A stretch of 64,000 nt of DNA from an uncultured Rhodocyclaceae bacterium (GCA_907163225.1 OU015322.1:2581001-2645000); one strand, 5' to 3'; shown: positions 42,814-52,596, counted from the stretch's first letter. Numbers and translations are program-made. Notes: generated by a model not told the origin, from the sequence alone.

Positions 42814-44091
42814 TTAGCGGTTGATGGCGCGGAATCCAATGTCCTTGCGGAACTGCATGCCGTCAAACTGGATCTGTACGGCGGCCTCGTAGGCGGCCTT
42901 CTGGGCCAGCTTGACGTTCTCGCCCAAAGCTGTGACGCACAGGACACGGCCACCGTTGGTGACGACCTTGCTGTCCTGATTGGCGGTGCCGGCATGGAAA
43001 ACGTGCGCCGCTTCACCAAAGCTGTTGCCCGCCGGCAGGCCGTGAATGACATCGCCTTTTTTCGGCGTCTCAGGGTAGTTGGCGGCGGCAAGCACAACGC
43101 CCAGCGCAACGCGGCGATCCCACTCTGCTTCAACCTGATCGAGCGTGCCGGCGATGGCGTGCTCAAACAGATCGACCAGATCGGATTTCAGGCGCATCAG
43201 GATCGGCTGGGTTTCCGGGTCGCCCATGCGGCAGTTGAATTCCAGCGTCTTGACCGAACCGTCCTTGCCGATCATCAGGCCGGCGTAGAGGAAACCGGTG
43301 AAGGGGATGCCATCGGCCGCCATGCCGCGCACGGTCGGCAGGATGATCTCGCGCATCGCCTTGGCGTGCACTTCCGGCGTGACGCAAGGGGCCGGGGAAT
43401 AGGCGCCCATGCCGCCGGTGTTCGGGCCCTGGTCGCCGTCGAAGATCCGTTTGTGATCCTGGCTGGAGGCCAGGGCCAGCACGTTCTTGCCGTCGACCAT
43501 GACGATGAAGCTGGCTTCCTCGCCGTCGAGGAATTCCTCGATGACGACGCGAGCGCCGGCATCACCCAGCTTGTTGCCGGAGAGCATCTCGTCGATTGCG
43601 GCGTGAGCTTCTTCCAGCGTCATCGCGACAACGACGCCCTTGCCGGCAGCCAGGCCGTCGGCCTTGATGACGATGGGCGCGCCCTTTTTATCGATGTAGG
43701 CGTGTGCTGCGGTCGACTCGGAAAAAGTCTCAAAACCGGCCGTCGGTATGTTGTGGCGCGCCATGAAACGCTTGGCGAAATCCTTGGAGGATTCGAGCTG
43801 GGCGGCTTCCTTGGTCGGGCCAAAAATTTTCAGGCCACGGGCCCGGAAAATATTGACCACACCGGCCGCCAGGGGCGCTTCCGGGCCGACGACAGTGAGA
43901 TGAACCTTGTTCTGTTCGGCAAAATCAGCCAGCGCTTCCGGGTCGGTGATGTTGACGTTCTCCAGCTCCAGCTCGCGCGCCGTGCCAGCATTGCCCGGGG
44001 CTACGAACACCTTCTGCATGCCTGGTGTCTTGGCCAGACGCCAGGCCATGGCGTGCTCGCGGCCGCCGGAACCGATTACCAGTAGTTTCAT
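42814..44091 (-). CDS. purD: Phosphoribosylamine-glycine ligase (GARS)
   Basis: ATP-grasp enzyme joining glycine to phosphoribosylamine in purine synthesis. 425 aa with the N-terminal LVIGSGGREHAMAWRL, VGPEAPLAAG, and ATP-grasp segments VIKADGLAAGKGVVVA and EFNCRMGDPETQ. Normal length. It follows purH on the same strand across a 90-bp spacer with a large inverted repeat, and a strong terminator follows it. Confidence 0.97.
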   Translation of the reverse strand: MKLLVIGSGGREHAMAWRLAKTPGMQKVFVAPGNAGTARELELENVNITDPEALADFAEQNKVHLTVVGPEAPLAAGVVNIFRARGLKIFGPTKEAAQLESSKDFAKRFMARHNIPTAGFETFSESTAAHAYIDKKGAPIVIKADGLAAGKGVVVAMTLEEAHAAIDEMLSGNKLGDAGARVVIEEFLDGEEASFIVMVDGKNVLALASSQDHKRIFDGDQGPNTGGMGAYSPAPCVTPEVHAKAMREIILPTVRGMAADGIPFTGFLYAGLMIGKDGSVKTLEFNCRMGDPETQPILMRLKSDLVDLFEHAIAGTLDQVEAEWDRRVALGVVLAAANYPETPKKGDVIHGLPAGNSFGEAAHVFHAGTANQDSKVVTNGGRVLCVTALGENVKLAQKAAYEAAVQIQFDGMQFRKDIGFRAINR

Positions 44092-44107
44092 GAATTTAGA
44101 ACCTTTC

Positions 44108-44176
44108 GACGCTGAGACGCTGAGACGCAGAGGAAACGACAGAGAGATTGTCTCTGCGCCTCGGCGTCTCAGCGTC
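44108..44176. repeat. Inverted repeat with GAGACGC units between purH and purD
   Basis: The arms GACGCTGAGACGC (44108-44120) and GCGTCTCAGCGTC (44164-44176) are exact complements around 43 bp that contain further GAGACGC/TCTCTGCG units. The RNA could fold into a long stem between the two genes. Similar heptad-like repeats occur in many bacterial genomes. Confidence 0.75.
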
Positions 44177-44181
44177 TGGAA

Positions 44182-45774
44182 TTAATGCCTGAAATGACGC
44201 GCCCCGGTGAATACCATCGCCAAGCCATGTTCGTCGGCCGCCGCAATGACCTCCTCGTCGCGCATCGAACCGCCCGGCTGAATCACCGCCTTGGCACCGG
44301 CGGCAGCCAGCACGTCTACGCCGTCGCGGAACGGGAAGAAGGCATCCGAGGCGACGACCGAACCGTTGAGGTCGAGACCGGCGTGCTGGGCCTTGATGCT
44401 GGCGATCTTGGTCGAATCGACGCGGCTCATCTGGCCGGCGCCGACGCCGAGGGTCATGCCGTTGCCGCAGAAGACGATGGCGTTGGACTTGACGAACTTG
44501 GCGACGCGCTCGGCGAAGAGCAGGTCTTCGATCTGCTGCGCGGTGGGCTGCACCTTGGTGACGATCTTCAGGCCGGACGCTTGCGCCGTGAAGTCGTCCG
44601 GCGTCTGAACCAGCAGACCGCCGCCGACGCGCTTGAATTCCAGCGTGTTCAGTACGCGGGAAATCGGCACAACGAGGACGCGCAGGTTCTGCTTCGAGGC
44701 CAGCGCGGCCTTGGCTTCAGCCGTGAAGGACGGAGCGATCAGCACTTCGACGAAGTGCTTGCGCTCGTTCATGGCATTGACCACGTCGATGCCGACTTCA
44801 CCGTTGAAGGCGATGATGCCGCCGAAGGCCGAGGTCGAGTCGGTCTTGAAGGACTTTTCATAAGCGCCAAGCAGGGTGCCATCGATGGCCACGCCGCACG
44901 GGTTGGCGTGCTTGACGATGACGCAGGCCGGGGCGTCGAAGGACTTGACGCATTCCCAGGCGGCGTCGGAGTCGGCGATGTTGTTGTAGGACAGTTCCTT
45001 GCCCTGCAACTGGCTGTAGGCGGCGATGCTGCCGGCGACGGGATTGGTTTCGCGGTAGAAGGCGGCGTTCTGGTGCGAGTTTTCGCCGTAACGCAGGATT
45101 TCGGTACGGTCGAAGGCTAGTTGCAGTTTGGCCGGGAAGATGGCCGGGACCGGCGCGGCTTCGGCCGGCTTGGCTTCGGCGCCTTCATCAAGACCGGTCA
45201 GCCAGTTGGCGATCATGCTGTCGTAGCGGGCGGTGTGCGTGAAAGCCTTCTTGGCCAAGCCGAAACGGGTCGCCAGTTGCAGTGCGCCGCCATTGGCCTT
45301 CATTTCGGCGAGCAGCGGAGCGTAGTCTTCCGGATCGGTGACGATGGCCACGCCGTTGTAGTTCTTGGCCGAAGAACGGACCATGGCCGGGCCGCCGATG
45401 TCGATGTTCTCGATGGCGTCTTCCAGCGTCACGCCAGCCTTGGCAATGGTCGCGGCGAACGGGTAGAGATTGACGCAGACCAGGTCGATCATCGGAATGC
45501 CGTGCGCTTCGATGGTCGCCAGATGTTCCGGCAGATCGCGACGGGCCAGGATGCCGCCGTGCACTTTCGGGTGCAGGGTCTTGACGCGGCCATCGAGCAT
45601 TTCCGGGAAGCCGGTGTAGTCGCCGATTTCGGTTACGGTCAACCCGGAATCTCGCAACATTTTGGCAGTGCCGCCGGTGGACAGCAGCTTGACGCCTTGG
45701 GCGGCGAGGCCCTGCGCGAATTCGAGGACGCCGGTTTTGTCGGAAACGGAAATCAGTGCTTGCTTGATGGTCAT
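44182..45774 (-). CDS. purH: Bifunctional AICAR transformylase / IMP cyclohydrolase
   Basis: Last two steps of IMP synthesis. 530 aa: N-terminal MGS-like cyclohydrolase domain ([29 protein letters not shown]) and C-terminal formyltransferase domain ([21 protein letters not shown], and [11 protein letters not shown]). Complete and of normal length. It lies 5 bp after fis, so dusB-fis-purH-purD is probably one transcript. Confidence 0.97.
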   Translation of the reverse strand: MTIKQALISVSDKTGVLEFAQGLAAQGVKLLSTGGTAKMLRDSGLTVTEIGDYTGFPEMLDGRVKTLHPKVHGGILARRDLPEHLATIEAHGIPMIDLVCVNLYPFAATIAKAGVTLEDAIENIDIGGPAMVRSSAKNYNGVAIVTDPEDYAPLLAEMKANGGALQLATRFGLAKKAFTHTARYDSMIANWLTGLDEGAEAKPAEAAPVPAIFPAKLQLAFDRTEILRYGENSHQNAAFYRETNPVAGSIAAYSQLQGKELSYNNIADSDAAWECVKSFDAPACVIVKHANPCGVAIDGTLLGAYEKSFKTDSTSAFGGIIAFNGEVGIDVVNAMNERKHFVEVLIAPSFTAEAKAALASKQNLRVLVVPISRVLNTLEFKRVGGGLLVQTPDDFTAQASGLKIVTKVQPTAQQIEDLLFAERVAKFVKSNAIVFCGNGMTLGVGAGQMSRVDSTKIASIKAQHAGLDLNGSVVASDAFFPFRDGVDVLAAAGAKAVIQPGGSMRDEEVIAAADEHGLAMVFTGARHFRH

Positions 45775-45779
45775 GTTGA

Positions 45780-46013
45780 TTACAGTAGTTGGTGTTCGGT
45801 GAGTTTTTTGCGCAACGTGTTGCGGTTGATGCCGAGCATCTCCGCCGCCAGCGTCTGGTTGCTGCCGGATTTGGCGAGCACTACTTCGAGCATCGGTTTC
45901 TCGACGCTCTTCAGAACCATGTCATAGATCGCGGCCGGTTTTTCCCCATCCAGGTCGCGGAAATACTGCTCTAGTGCATTAACGACGCACTGTGCTAAAT
46001 CATGTTGGCTCAT
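45780..46013 (-). CDS. fis: DNA-binding protein Fis
   Basis: Nucleoid-associated regulator. The 77-aa product is shorter than enterobacterial Fis, lacking most of the N-terminal beta-hairpin arm, but it keeps the C-terminal helix-turn-helix ([19 protein letters not shown]-type, residues about 55-74) and dimer helices. The start overlaps the dusB stop by 4 bp. The dusB-fis order is conserved across proteobacteria. Confidence 0.95.
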   Translation of the reverse strand: MSQHDLAQCVVNALEQYFRDLDGEKPAAIYDMVLKSVEKPMLEVVLAKSGSNQTLAAEMLGINRNTLRKKLTEHQLL

Positions 46014-47026
46014 GCTGCCAACGCCTCCTCTTTGTCATATTTTAGGTGTTCGTTTTCTTCCGCCTGGCGGATGAAAAACGCGTTCACTGCCTGCATCTGT
46101 TGTTCGATACTGGGCAGGACGTTCATTTCTTTGCGGAAGGCCGCCGAGCCAACCAATCCCTTGGTGTACCAGGAGATGTGCTTGCGGGCGATCTTGAACC
46201 CCGGCTCCGGGCCGTAGAAAGCGTAAAGATCTTCGAGATGGGCCAGCAGGATGCTGTGGATCTCGGTGACCCTGGCCGGCGGCAGATGCTCGCCGGTTTT
46301 CAGATAGTGTTCGATCTCGCGGAACAGCCAGGGACGGCCCTGGGCGGCGCGGCCGATCATGATGCCGTCGGCGCCGGTGACGTCCAGCACGTGTTTGGCC
46401 TTTTCCGGCGTCGTGATGTCGCCGTTGGCGATGACCGGAATGCGGATCAGCGTCTTGACCAGCGCGATGGTGTCGTACTCGGCTTCGCCAGTGTATTGCT
46501 GGCAGCGCGTCCGGCCGTGAATGGCGACGGCACGGATGCCGGCTGATTCGGCAATGCGGGCGATGGTCGGCGCGTTCTTGTTGGCGATGTTCCAGCCGGT
46601 GCGGAACTTGAGGGTGACCGGGGTGTTCGGGACTGCCCCAACGACCGCATCAAGAATGCGGCCAACGTGCTCTTCGTCCTGCATCAGGGCCGAGCCGGCC
46701 ATGACGTTGCAGACCTTCTTGGCCGGGCAGCCCATGTTGATGTCGATGATCTGGGCGCCGTTGTCGACATTGTGTTTGGCGGCTTCGGCCATCATTTTCG
46801 GGTCGGCGCCGGCGATCTGCACGGAGATCGGCGAGACTTCTCCTTCGTGATTGGCCCGGCGCAGCGTCTTCTTGCTGCCATAGAGCAGCGAGTTCGAAGT
46901 GACCATCTCGGAAACAGCTAGCCCGGCGCCCAGTTTCTTGCACAACTGACGGAAAGGGCGATCCGTCACGCCGGCCATGGGGGCGACGAACAGATTGTTG
47001 CGGAGCTGGAAACCGGCAAATTCCAT
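46010..47026 (-). CDS. dusB: tRNA-dihydrouridine synthase B
   Basis: FMN-dependent reduction of uridines in tRNA. 338 aa: TIM-barrel with APMAGVTDRPFRQLCKKLG, the catalytic cysteine segment DINMGCPAKKVCNV and the FMN-binding GADGIMIGRAAQGRPW. It overlaps fis by 4 bp. It follows menA after a 70-bp spacer that contains a hairpin at 47049-47069. Confidence 0.96.
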   Translation of the reverse strand: MEFAGFQLRNNLFVAPMAGVTDRPFRQLCKKLGAGLAVSEMVTSNSLLYGSKKTLRRANHEGEVSPISVQIAGADPKMMAEAAKHNVDNGAQIIDINMGCPAKKVCNVMAGSALMQDEEHVGRILDAVVGAVPNTPVTLKFRTGWNIANKNAPTIARIAESAGIRAVAIHGRTRCQQYTGEAEYDTIALVKTLIRIPVIANGDITTPEKAKHVLDVTGADGIMIGRAAQGRPWLFREIEHYLKTGEHLPPARVTEIHSILLAHLEDLYAFYGPEPGFKIARKHISWYTKGLVGSAAFRKEMNVLPSIEQQMQAVNAFFIRQAEENEHLKYDKEEALAA

Positions 47027-47048
47027 GGGCGTAGGAAGGCTTGGAGCG

Positions 47049-47069
47049 AATCTCGGGAAGCCCGAGATT
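47049..47069. terminator. Hairpin between menA and dusB
   Basis: AATCTCGGG, loop AAG, CCCGAGATT. A T-run follows only on the plus strand, so termination of the minus-strand menA transcript is doubtful; it may instead be a weak attenuator. Confidence 0.4.
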
Positions 47070-47096
47070 TTACCTGAGTCGGCGCCTAAAAAATAG

Positions 47097-47969
47097 TCAA
47101 ATTGTGAAGCTCAGGGTTAACAGCAGGGCGAAAGCGAGCTGCAGGCCGGCGGTTGCGGCGAGGATGTTGTTGAACACCGGGCCCGGGGCTTCGCCGTGGA
47201 AACGCCGGATAAGTCGCAGGGCCAGCGGGAGGGACAGCAAGGGCAAGGCAGCAGGCCAGCCGAGCGTGGCGAACAGCGGTAGCAGCGCGTAGGGGGCGAG
47301 CATTTCGGCGCTGTAGACACGTCGGGTGGCGGGGCGGCCGAGGCGAACGGCCAGCGTGTTCTTGCCGCTTTTCGCATCGCCGTCGAGGTCGCGGTAGTTG
47401 TTGACGGTGATGACCGCAGCAGCGTGGATGCCGACCAGCGCGGCGGCGAGTAAGGCCATGGGCGCCAGCGTCAAGGTTTGCAGGTAATAGCTGCCGCCAA
47501 CGGCGACCAGGCCGAAAAAAATGAAGACAAAGACCTCGCCGAGCGGGCCGTAGGCAATCGGTCTCGGCCCGCCGGTATAGGCCCAGCCAGCGGCCAGCGA
47601 GGCGAGGCCGATGGCGACGATGGGCCAGCCGCCGTGGGCGACCAGATAGATGCCGCAGAGAAAGGCCAGGGCGAAACTCAGCCATGCGCCGGCTTTGACC
47701 TTGCCCGGCGTTAGCCAGCCTTCGGCTGTGGCACGTTTGGGGCCGAGGCGGCCCGGCGTGTCGGTGCCGCGCAGGAAGTCGCCGACGTCGTTGAACAGGT
47801 TGGTGCCGATCTGGATGAAAGCGGCGCCTAACACTGCTGCCAGAAACGGCAGCCAGAGCAGAGCGCTGCTGTCATGCCAGGCGACGGCCGTCCCGACGAG
47901 CACCGGTGACAGCGATACGGACAGCGTCTTCGGGCGACAGGCGAGGAGCCAGGCAGTGCTTGTCTTCAT
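47097..47969 (-). CDS. menA: 1,4-dihydroxy-2-naphthoate prenyltransferase (MenA-like, UbiA family)
   Basis: Membrane prenyltransferase of 290 aa with eight to nine helices and the two Asp-rich motifs of the UbiA superfamily: NLFNDVGDFLRGTD (about 58-71) and NNYRDLDGDAKSGKNTLAVRLG. These match MenA (menaquinone) rather than UbiA. The PGRLGPKRATAEGWLTPG loop is also MenA-like. Other men genes are not in the window. It lies beside ubiH in the minus-strand series. Confidence 0.88.
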   Translation of the reverse strand: MKTSTAWLLACRPKTLSVSLSPVLVGTAVAWHDSSALLWLPFLAAVLGAAFIQIGTNLFNDVGDFLRGTDTPGRLGPKRATAEGWLTPGKVKAGAWLSFALAFLCGIYLVAHGGWPIVAIGLASLAAGWAYTGGPRPIAYGPLGEVFVFIFFGLVAVGGSYYLQTLTLAPMALLAAALVGIHAAAVITVNNYRDLDGDAKSGKNTLAVRLGRPATRRVYSAEMLAPYALLPLFATLGWPAALPLLSLPLALRLIRRFHGEAPGPVFNNILAATAGLQLAFALLLTLSFTI

Positions 47970-48036
47970 GCGTCAGAGGATGGATGGGCGGAGCGGCACT
48001 GTAACCGATGCCCGGGCTTGCCGCCTTTGGTCTGGA

Positions 48037-49182
48037 TCAAGGCCAGGCGCGAGCGCCCCAGATCATGCGCTTGGCGACGAAGTGGCGGGCCGGCGGGCAG
48101 ATGTCCAGCGCGAACAGGCCGAGGCCGCGGGCTAGTTTGAGTGGGCCGAAATCGTTGGAGAAGGTGCGGACGATCTGGTCGGTGAAGAAGGCGCTGCCGC
48201 GGCGGTCGAGGCGGCGGCTGGCGGCGTACCTTTCGAGGCTTCCGCGGTCAACACCATTTTTGAGCAAATTTTCGGACAGCTGCCAGGCGTCACGGATGCC
48301 GAGATTGAAGCCCTGGCCGGAAACCGGGTGCAGGGTTTGCGCAGTGTTGCCGATCCAGACTTCGTTGCCTTTGACCAGTGTGTCGCGCAGGCGAAGAAAT
48401 AGCGGGAAACGGCTTCGCTTGCCCGGTTTTGCGAAGCGCATGCGTTGGCCGAACTGGGTTTGCAGGGCGGCGATGAAGGCATCGTCGTCCATCGCCATCA
48501 CGGCATCGGCCTTGGCAGGCGGCAGGGTGAAAACGATGGAGTATTGGTCGCCGAGCGGGAGCAGGGCGAGCGGGCCGTCGGGGGTGAAGCGTTCCCAGGC
48601 GCGTTTGTTGTGGCCAGGCGTCGGGGTGACTTCGCAGATGACCGCGTGCTGTTCGTAGTCGCTGACCTTGACTGCCGGGTCGTCGCCCGGCGTGCCTTCG
48701 GCGTGGACGAGCAGTTTGGTCTGGATGGTGCGCAATTGGCCGGCATGGCGCAGCGCTACCGTGACGCCGCCGTCGTCCGGCGTGATGTCGAGGATTTCAG
48801 CTTCGGCGAGCACGGCGTCGGCGGCCAGATTGGCAGCCAGCGCACCGGCCAGGTCGCGGTAGCGAACGACGTAGCCGAGGGCGGGAAGAGCGTATTCCTG
48901 GTGGTCGATCAACGTCCGGCCGAAGCCGTCCTTTTGCGAGATGTGGATGGTTTCGATCGGCGTCGCGGCGCGCGTCGGCCAGCTGTTGATCTGTTCCAGC
49001 AACTGGCGAGCGCCGTGTGACAGGGCGAGGGCACGCGGGTCTGTTTGCTGGGCTTGCAGCGGTCGACGGTCAATCAGCAATGATTTCCGGCCACCGGCGG
49101 CGAGCGCCAGGTGCAGCGTCATGCCGACCGGGCCGGCGCCGATGATCAGGATGTCGACGTGTTCGATGACATGCTCAGTCAT
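48037..49182 (-). CDS. ubiH: UbiH/VisC-family FAD-dependent ubiquinone-biosynthesis hydroxylase
   Basis: A 381-aa flavoprotein monooxygenase. N-terminal dinucleotide fold ILIIGAGPVGMTLHLALA and C-terminal FAD-contact block WIGNTAQTLHPVSGQGFNLGIRDAW. It catalyses a ring hydroxylation in ubiquinone synthesis; the position (C4, C5 or C6) cannot be told by eye. It overlaps pepP by 8 bp, the classic pepP-ubiH pairing. Confidence 0.92.
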   Translation of the reverse strand: MTEHVIEHVDILIIGAGPVGMTLHLALAAGGRKSLLIDRRPLQAQQTDPRALALSHGARQLLEQINSWPTRAATPIETIHISQKDGFGRTLIDHQEYALPALGYVVRYRDLAGALAANLAADAVLAEAEILDITPDDGGVTVALRHAGQLRTIQTKLLVHAEGTPGDDPAVKVSDYEQHAVICEVTPTPGHNKRAWERFTPDGPLALLPLGDQYSIVFTLPPAKADAVMAMDDDAFIAALQTQFGQRMRFAKPGKRSRFPLFLRLRDTLVKGNEVWIGNTAQTLHPVSGQGFNLGIRDAWQLSENLLKNGVDRGSLERYAASRRLDRRGSAFFTDQIVRTFSNDFGPLKLARGLGLFALDICPPARHFVAKRMIWGARAWP

Positions 49183-50473
49183 GGCGCATGACCTCCTCGA
49201 TTTCGGCCACCGTCTTCGGTGCCGTCGTGAAGACGTCGCAACCGGTTTCGGTGACCCGGACGTCGTCCTCGATGCGGATGCCGATGCCGGCCAGCGCCGG
49301 CGGAATGTCGGCGCAGGGACGGATGTAAAGGCCGGGTTCGACGGTCAGCGTCATGCCAGGCTGCAGCTTCGTCCATTCATCGCCGACCTTGTATTCGCCA
49401 GCGTCGTGCACGTCGAGGCCTAGCCAGTGGCCGGTGCGGTGCATGTAGAAGCGACGAAAGTCGCCCTTGTCGATCAGGTTATCGAGGTCGCCGGTCAGTA
49501 GCTTGAGGTCGACAAGGCCCTGGGTCAGGACGCGCACGGCGGCATCGTGGCCTTCCATGAAATGGCGGCCGGGCGCGGTGGCGGCAAAGGCGGCGTCCTG
49601 GGCGGCGAGGACGATCTGGTAAACGTCCTTCTGCGCCGCATTGAAGCGGCCATTGACCGGGAAAGTGCGGGTGATGTCGGCGGCGTAGCCTTCGACTTCG
49701 CAGCCAGCGTCGATTAGGACCAAGGTGTTGTCGTTGAGCACCTTATCGTTCGAGACGTAGTGCAGTACGCAGGCGTTGGCGCCGCCGGCGACGATGGGCG
49801 TGTAGGCGTGGGCGTCGGCGCCGCGCTTGCGGAATTCGTAGGTCAGTTCGGCTTCGAGTTCATATTCGGCCATGCCGGGGCGGCAGGCGCGCATGGCGCG
49901 GGCGTGGCCAGCGCTGGCAATGTCGGCCGAGCGCTGCTGGATGCCGGCTTCGGCACTGTCCTTGACCAGACGCATGTTGTCCAGCTCGGCGCGCAGGTCG
50001 TGGATGGCGCGCGGTGCCCGCTTGCCAGCCCGGGTCTGGGCACGGACTTCGTTCAGCGCCTTGGCGATCCGGGTGTCCCATTCGGCGTCGTGGCCGATGG
50101 CGTGCCACAGCGTGTCACGGTCGACGAGGAATTCGGCCAGTTTTTTGTCGAGCTGCTCGATGGGATAAGCCGCATCGAAACCGAAGGCGGTTTTTGCAGC
50201 TTTCGGGCCGTAGCGATAGCCGTCCCAGATCTCTCGCTCTTCATGCTTTTCACGGCAGAACAGGATGGATTTCGGCTTCTTGCCGCCAATCAGCACTACG
50301 ACGGCTTCCGGTTCCGGAAAACCGGTCAGGTACCAGAAATAGCTGTCGAAACGATAAAGGTGATGCGCATCGCGGTTGCGGATGACCTCCGGCGCCGTCG
50401 GCACGATGGCGACGCCGTCGCCGATGGTCTTCAGCAGGCGCTTGCGGCGGGCGAGAAAGTGGGCGTGGGTCAT
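49175..50473 (-). CDS. pepP: Xaa-Pro aminopeptidase PepP
   Basis: Proline-specific aminopeptidase of 432 aa (M24 pita-bread fold with two Mn ions). Metal-ligand segments are visible: LIDAGCEVEGYAADITRTFP, HRTGHWLGLDVHDAGEY, LTVEPGLYI and IRIEDDVRV. The start codon directly abuts the stop of dinD with no spacer, an arrangement probably created by insertion of dinD and the R-M gene upstream. Residues about 112-124 coincide with a weak dispersed-repeat match. Confidence 0.95.
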   Translation of the reverse strand: MTHAHFLARRKRLLKTIGDGVAIVPTAPEVIRNRDAHHLYRFDSYFWYLTGFPEPEAVVVLIGGKKPKSILFCREKHEEREIWDGYRYGPKAAKTAFGFDAAYPIEQLDKKLAEFLVDRDTLWHAIGHDAEWDTRIAKALNEVRAQTRAGKRAPRAIHDLRAELDNMRLVKDSAEAGIQQRSADIASAGHARAMRACRPGMAEYELEAELTYEFRKRGADAHAYTPIVAGGANACVLHYVSNDKVLNDNTLVLIDAGCEVEGYAADITRTFPVNGRFNAAQKDVYQIVLAAQDAAFAATAPGRHFMEGHDAAVRVLTQGLVDLKLLTGDLDNLIDKGDFRRFYMHRTGHWLGLDVHDAGEYKVGDEWTKLQPGMTLTVEPGLYIRPCADIPPALAGIGIRIEDDVRVTETGCDVFTTAPKTVAEIEEVMRHD

Positions 50474-51322
50474 TCAATCATCCTTTTTGAGCAGCTTGCC
50501 TTGTGCCGACTCAATCTGCTTGATGCTGCGTTCCGGTGTCGGCAAGTCTTCCGGCATCGTGCCGCCGAGGTCCTCGATGGTTTCGCGGACTTTCTGGCCG
50601 ACTGCAAAGTGCGTTTGGTTGGCCTGCTGTTTGCCTTTGACACCGTCGCGGCGCAATTTCTCCTCGGTTTGCGTGGCGCGGAACAGGTTGGCGGCCAGTT
50701 CGGTGCTGCCCATGTGGTCGAGGATTTTCTGGCTTTTCTTCAAGCCTTTTTTTGCTTTGATGCCCGTGGCGTCCAGTCCACCGTAGAGGCCACGGTAGCC
50801 GTGGTTCTGGAAAATGGCGAAATCCTGGCCACTCTCCACGCCGGCATCGGCTGCGGCGGCAGCAAGGTACTTGTTGTGCTGGGCCAACTCGTTGCGGATG
50901 GCCAGGCGTTTTTCATCTTCGCTCAGCTGGCCGAATGCCGTGTCGTTGGCCAACTCCTGCCGGCGGGTCTGGATGGCAAAGTAGGTCTGGCCGTTGGCGA
51001 TGACCGGCTTGGACGGGTCGCCGTTCTGGACGATCAGGTAGCAGGCGTAGCGGGAAAGGCTGATGTCGTCGATTGGCCGCTTGGCGCCGGAGCCGATGTC
51101 GACCATTTTGATGGCTTCGACAAAATGGTCGACATCGGGCTGGCCGGATTGCGTGCAGGCGAGCCTGGCTTTTTCGATGACCTGGACGAAGTTACGCCAG
51201 CTTTGGTAGTCCAATAATGGCGCCAAATCGCGCGCCGACCAGAATTCGCGCCCATCGGCATCCTGTTGGCGGATGCTTTCAAAACCGAGGTGTGCGGAGG
51301 AGGTGGCGGGGTGTTTGGGCAT
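50474..51322 (-). CDS. dinD: DNA-damage-inducible protein D (DinD)
   Basis: A 282-aa DinD-family protein with an N-terminal BRO/ANT-like segment (EFWSARDLAPLLDYQSWRNF) and a Lys-rich C-terminus. Family knowledge: Escherichia coli DinD is LexA-regulated and inhibits RecA-mediated strand exchange. Here it begins 9 bp after the restriction-modification ORF and ends exactly at the pepP start, so it is cotranscribed with the R-M enzyme. DinD genes beside R-M systems are frequent, suggesting a role in tolerating DNA breaks. No SOS box was seen, as expected for an internal operon gene. Confidence 0.88.
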   Translation of the reverse strand: MPKHPATSSAHLGFESIRQQDADGREFWSARDLAPLLDYQSWRNFVQVIEKARLACTQSGQPDVDHFVEAIKMVDIGSGAKRPIDDISLSRYACYLIVQNGDPSKPVIANGQTYFAIQTRRQELANDTAFGQLSEDEKRLAIRNELAQHNKYLAAAAADAGVESGQDFAIFQNHGYRGLYGGLDATGIKAKKGLKKSQKILDHMGSTELAANLFRATQTEEKLRRDGVKGKQQANQTHFAVGQKVRETIEDLGGTMPEDLPTPERSIKQIESAQGKLLKKDD

Positions 51323-51920
51323 GATGGACTCCTACAAATAGTGTTCCAGAATCACCTGCTTGCGGGCCGGGGCGGCGGCGATGATGGATTCGGCGGCGGC
51401 GATGGCGAGCTGTTCGGCTGCGACTTCGGCGACGATGCGCTGTTGCTCGGCGAGAGGTGGAACAGGCACCTTGATGTTGCGCATGATCGTGGCGTTGATG
51501 TTGGCCTGGTTGATCGATTTGGACGCCTTACCCTTGGCCTCCTGTTGGAAAGCGGCGGAATTCATCATCAGGGTCAGGAACAGCGGCAATACCTTGGCGG
51601 TATCCGGCACGACGCGCACAAGGTAGGAGGCAAAGCAATAATCGCCGTCGAGGTCGAACAGGCCGGTCTTGCCGACATGCTCGATGCTGTTGGTGCGGTT
51701 GAACAGTACGTCACCCTTGTTCAGCCGGTATTTGGCGAACTCGGCGGCGGAAATGTCGGCGCACTTCATGCTGCCGTTGTCGGCCATGCGCCCGGCGATG
51801 ATTTCGTTCATGCGGAAAATCTTGTAGCCGACGCCGGCCTCGTTCATCTTTTCCGACAGGCCGTATTGCACGGCCAGCGCCAGGCTGTCGATGGGCTGCA
51901 GGGCCGTGGCCGATTCGTAA

Positions 51921-51950
51921 ATTTGGCTAATTTCCCGGTTGACCGTAGCA
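51921..51950 (-). repeat. Dispersed GGTCRACCGG repeat, copy between the two recognition domains
   Basis: Minus strand: GCTACGGTCAACCGGGAAAT then TAGCCAAATT, read in frame as ATVNREISQI in the helical spacer between the two target-recognition domains. Confidence 0.6.
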
Positions 51951-52562
51951 ATTGCTGTGGCGATGGTGGTTTGGGCGGCGGCGACTTCGTTATCGACGGC
52001 TTGGCATTCGGTGACGATTTTGTGCTGGATGGGGAGGGGCGGGAGGGAGATCTCCTTTTCCCGCAAGTCGCTGCTGGATATGGATTCAAAGGTGGCGCCT
52101 TGCTTGCCTTGAAAGCGCGGCTTTTTCTGGCTGATAAATTCGTACAGATAACCGTTGTTTAGGCGCTCGTTTCCGCGAATGGCAGCTAGGCCACGACCAA
52201 TGCAAATTTCAGGGTATGGGTTGATATTTACGTCGCCAACCGGGGCGCGAACACTCATTAACACGTCGCCGAGTATTGCCTTTTTAGTGGTGTTGGTTGT
52301 CCAAGTGCTTGGCGGGTTCAATGCCAAGGGGCCGAAATCCTTTTTGCCTTGATAGAACGGCAAACCTTCGCCTTTGTCGTTGTAATAAGCAGATTCCGGT
52401 GATTGGCCCGCGATAACTTCTGAAACTGTACCTAGCTTGACTGAAGGCCAGCGGCTTTCAATCGGCGCTAAAGCTTTTGGAGAAAGTCCAATCTGCTTCT
52501 CAAAAGTCACCCGTGAGAAATCCAGCATGTCCTCCAGCCGCGCCGTGCTGGCGTAGGGCTTT

Positions 52563-52596
52563 AGATTTTCGGGCCAATTTTCCGGTTGACCGTGGA
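52563..52596 (-). repeat. Dispersed GGTCRACCGG repeat, copy at the M-S junction
   Basis: Minus strand: CCACGGTCAACCGGAAAATT then GGCCCGAAAATCT, read in frame as HGQPENWPENL at the boundary between methyltransferase and specificity parts. Confidence 0.7.
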
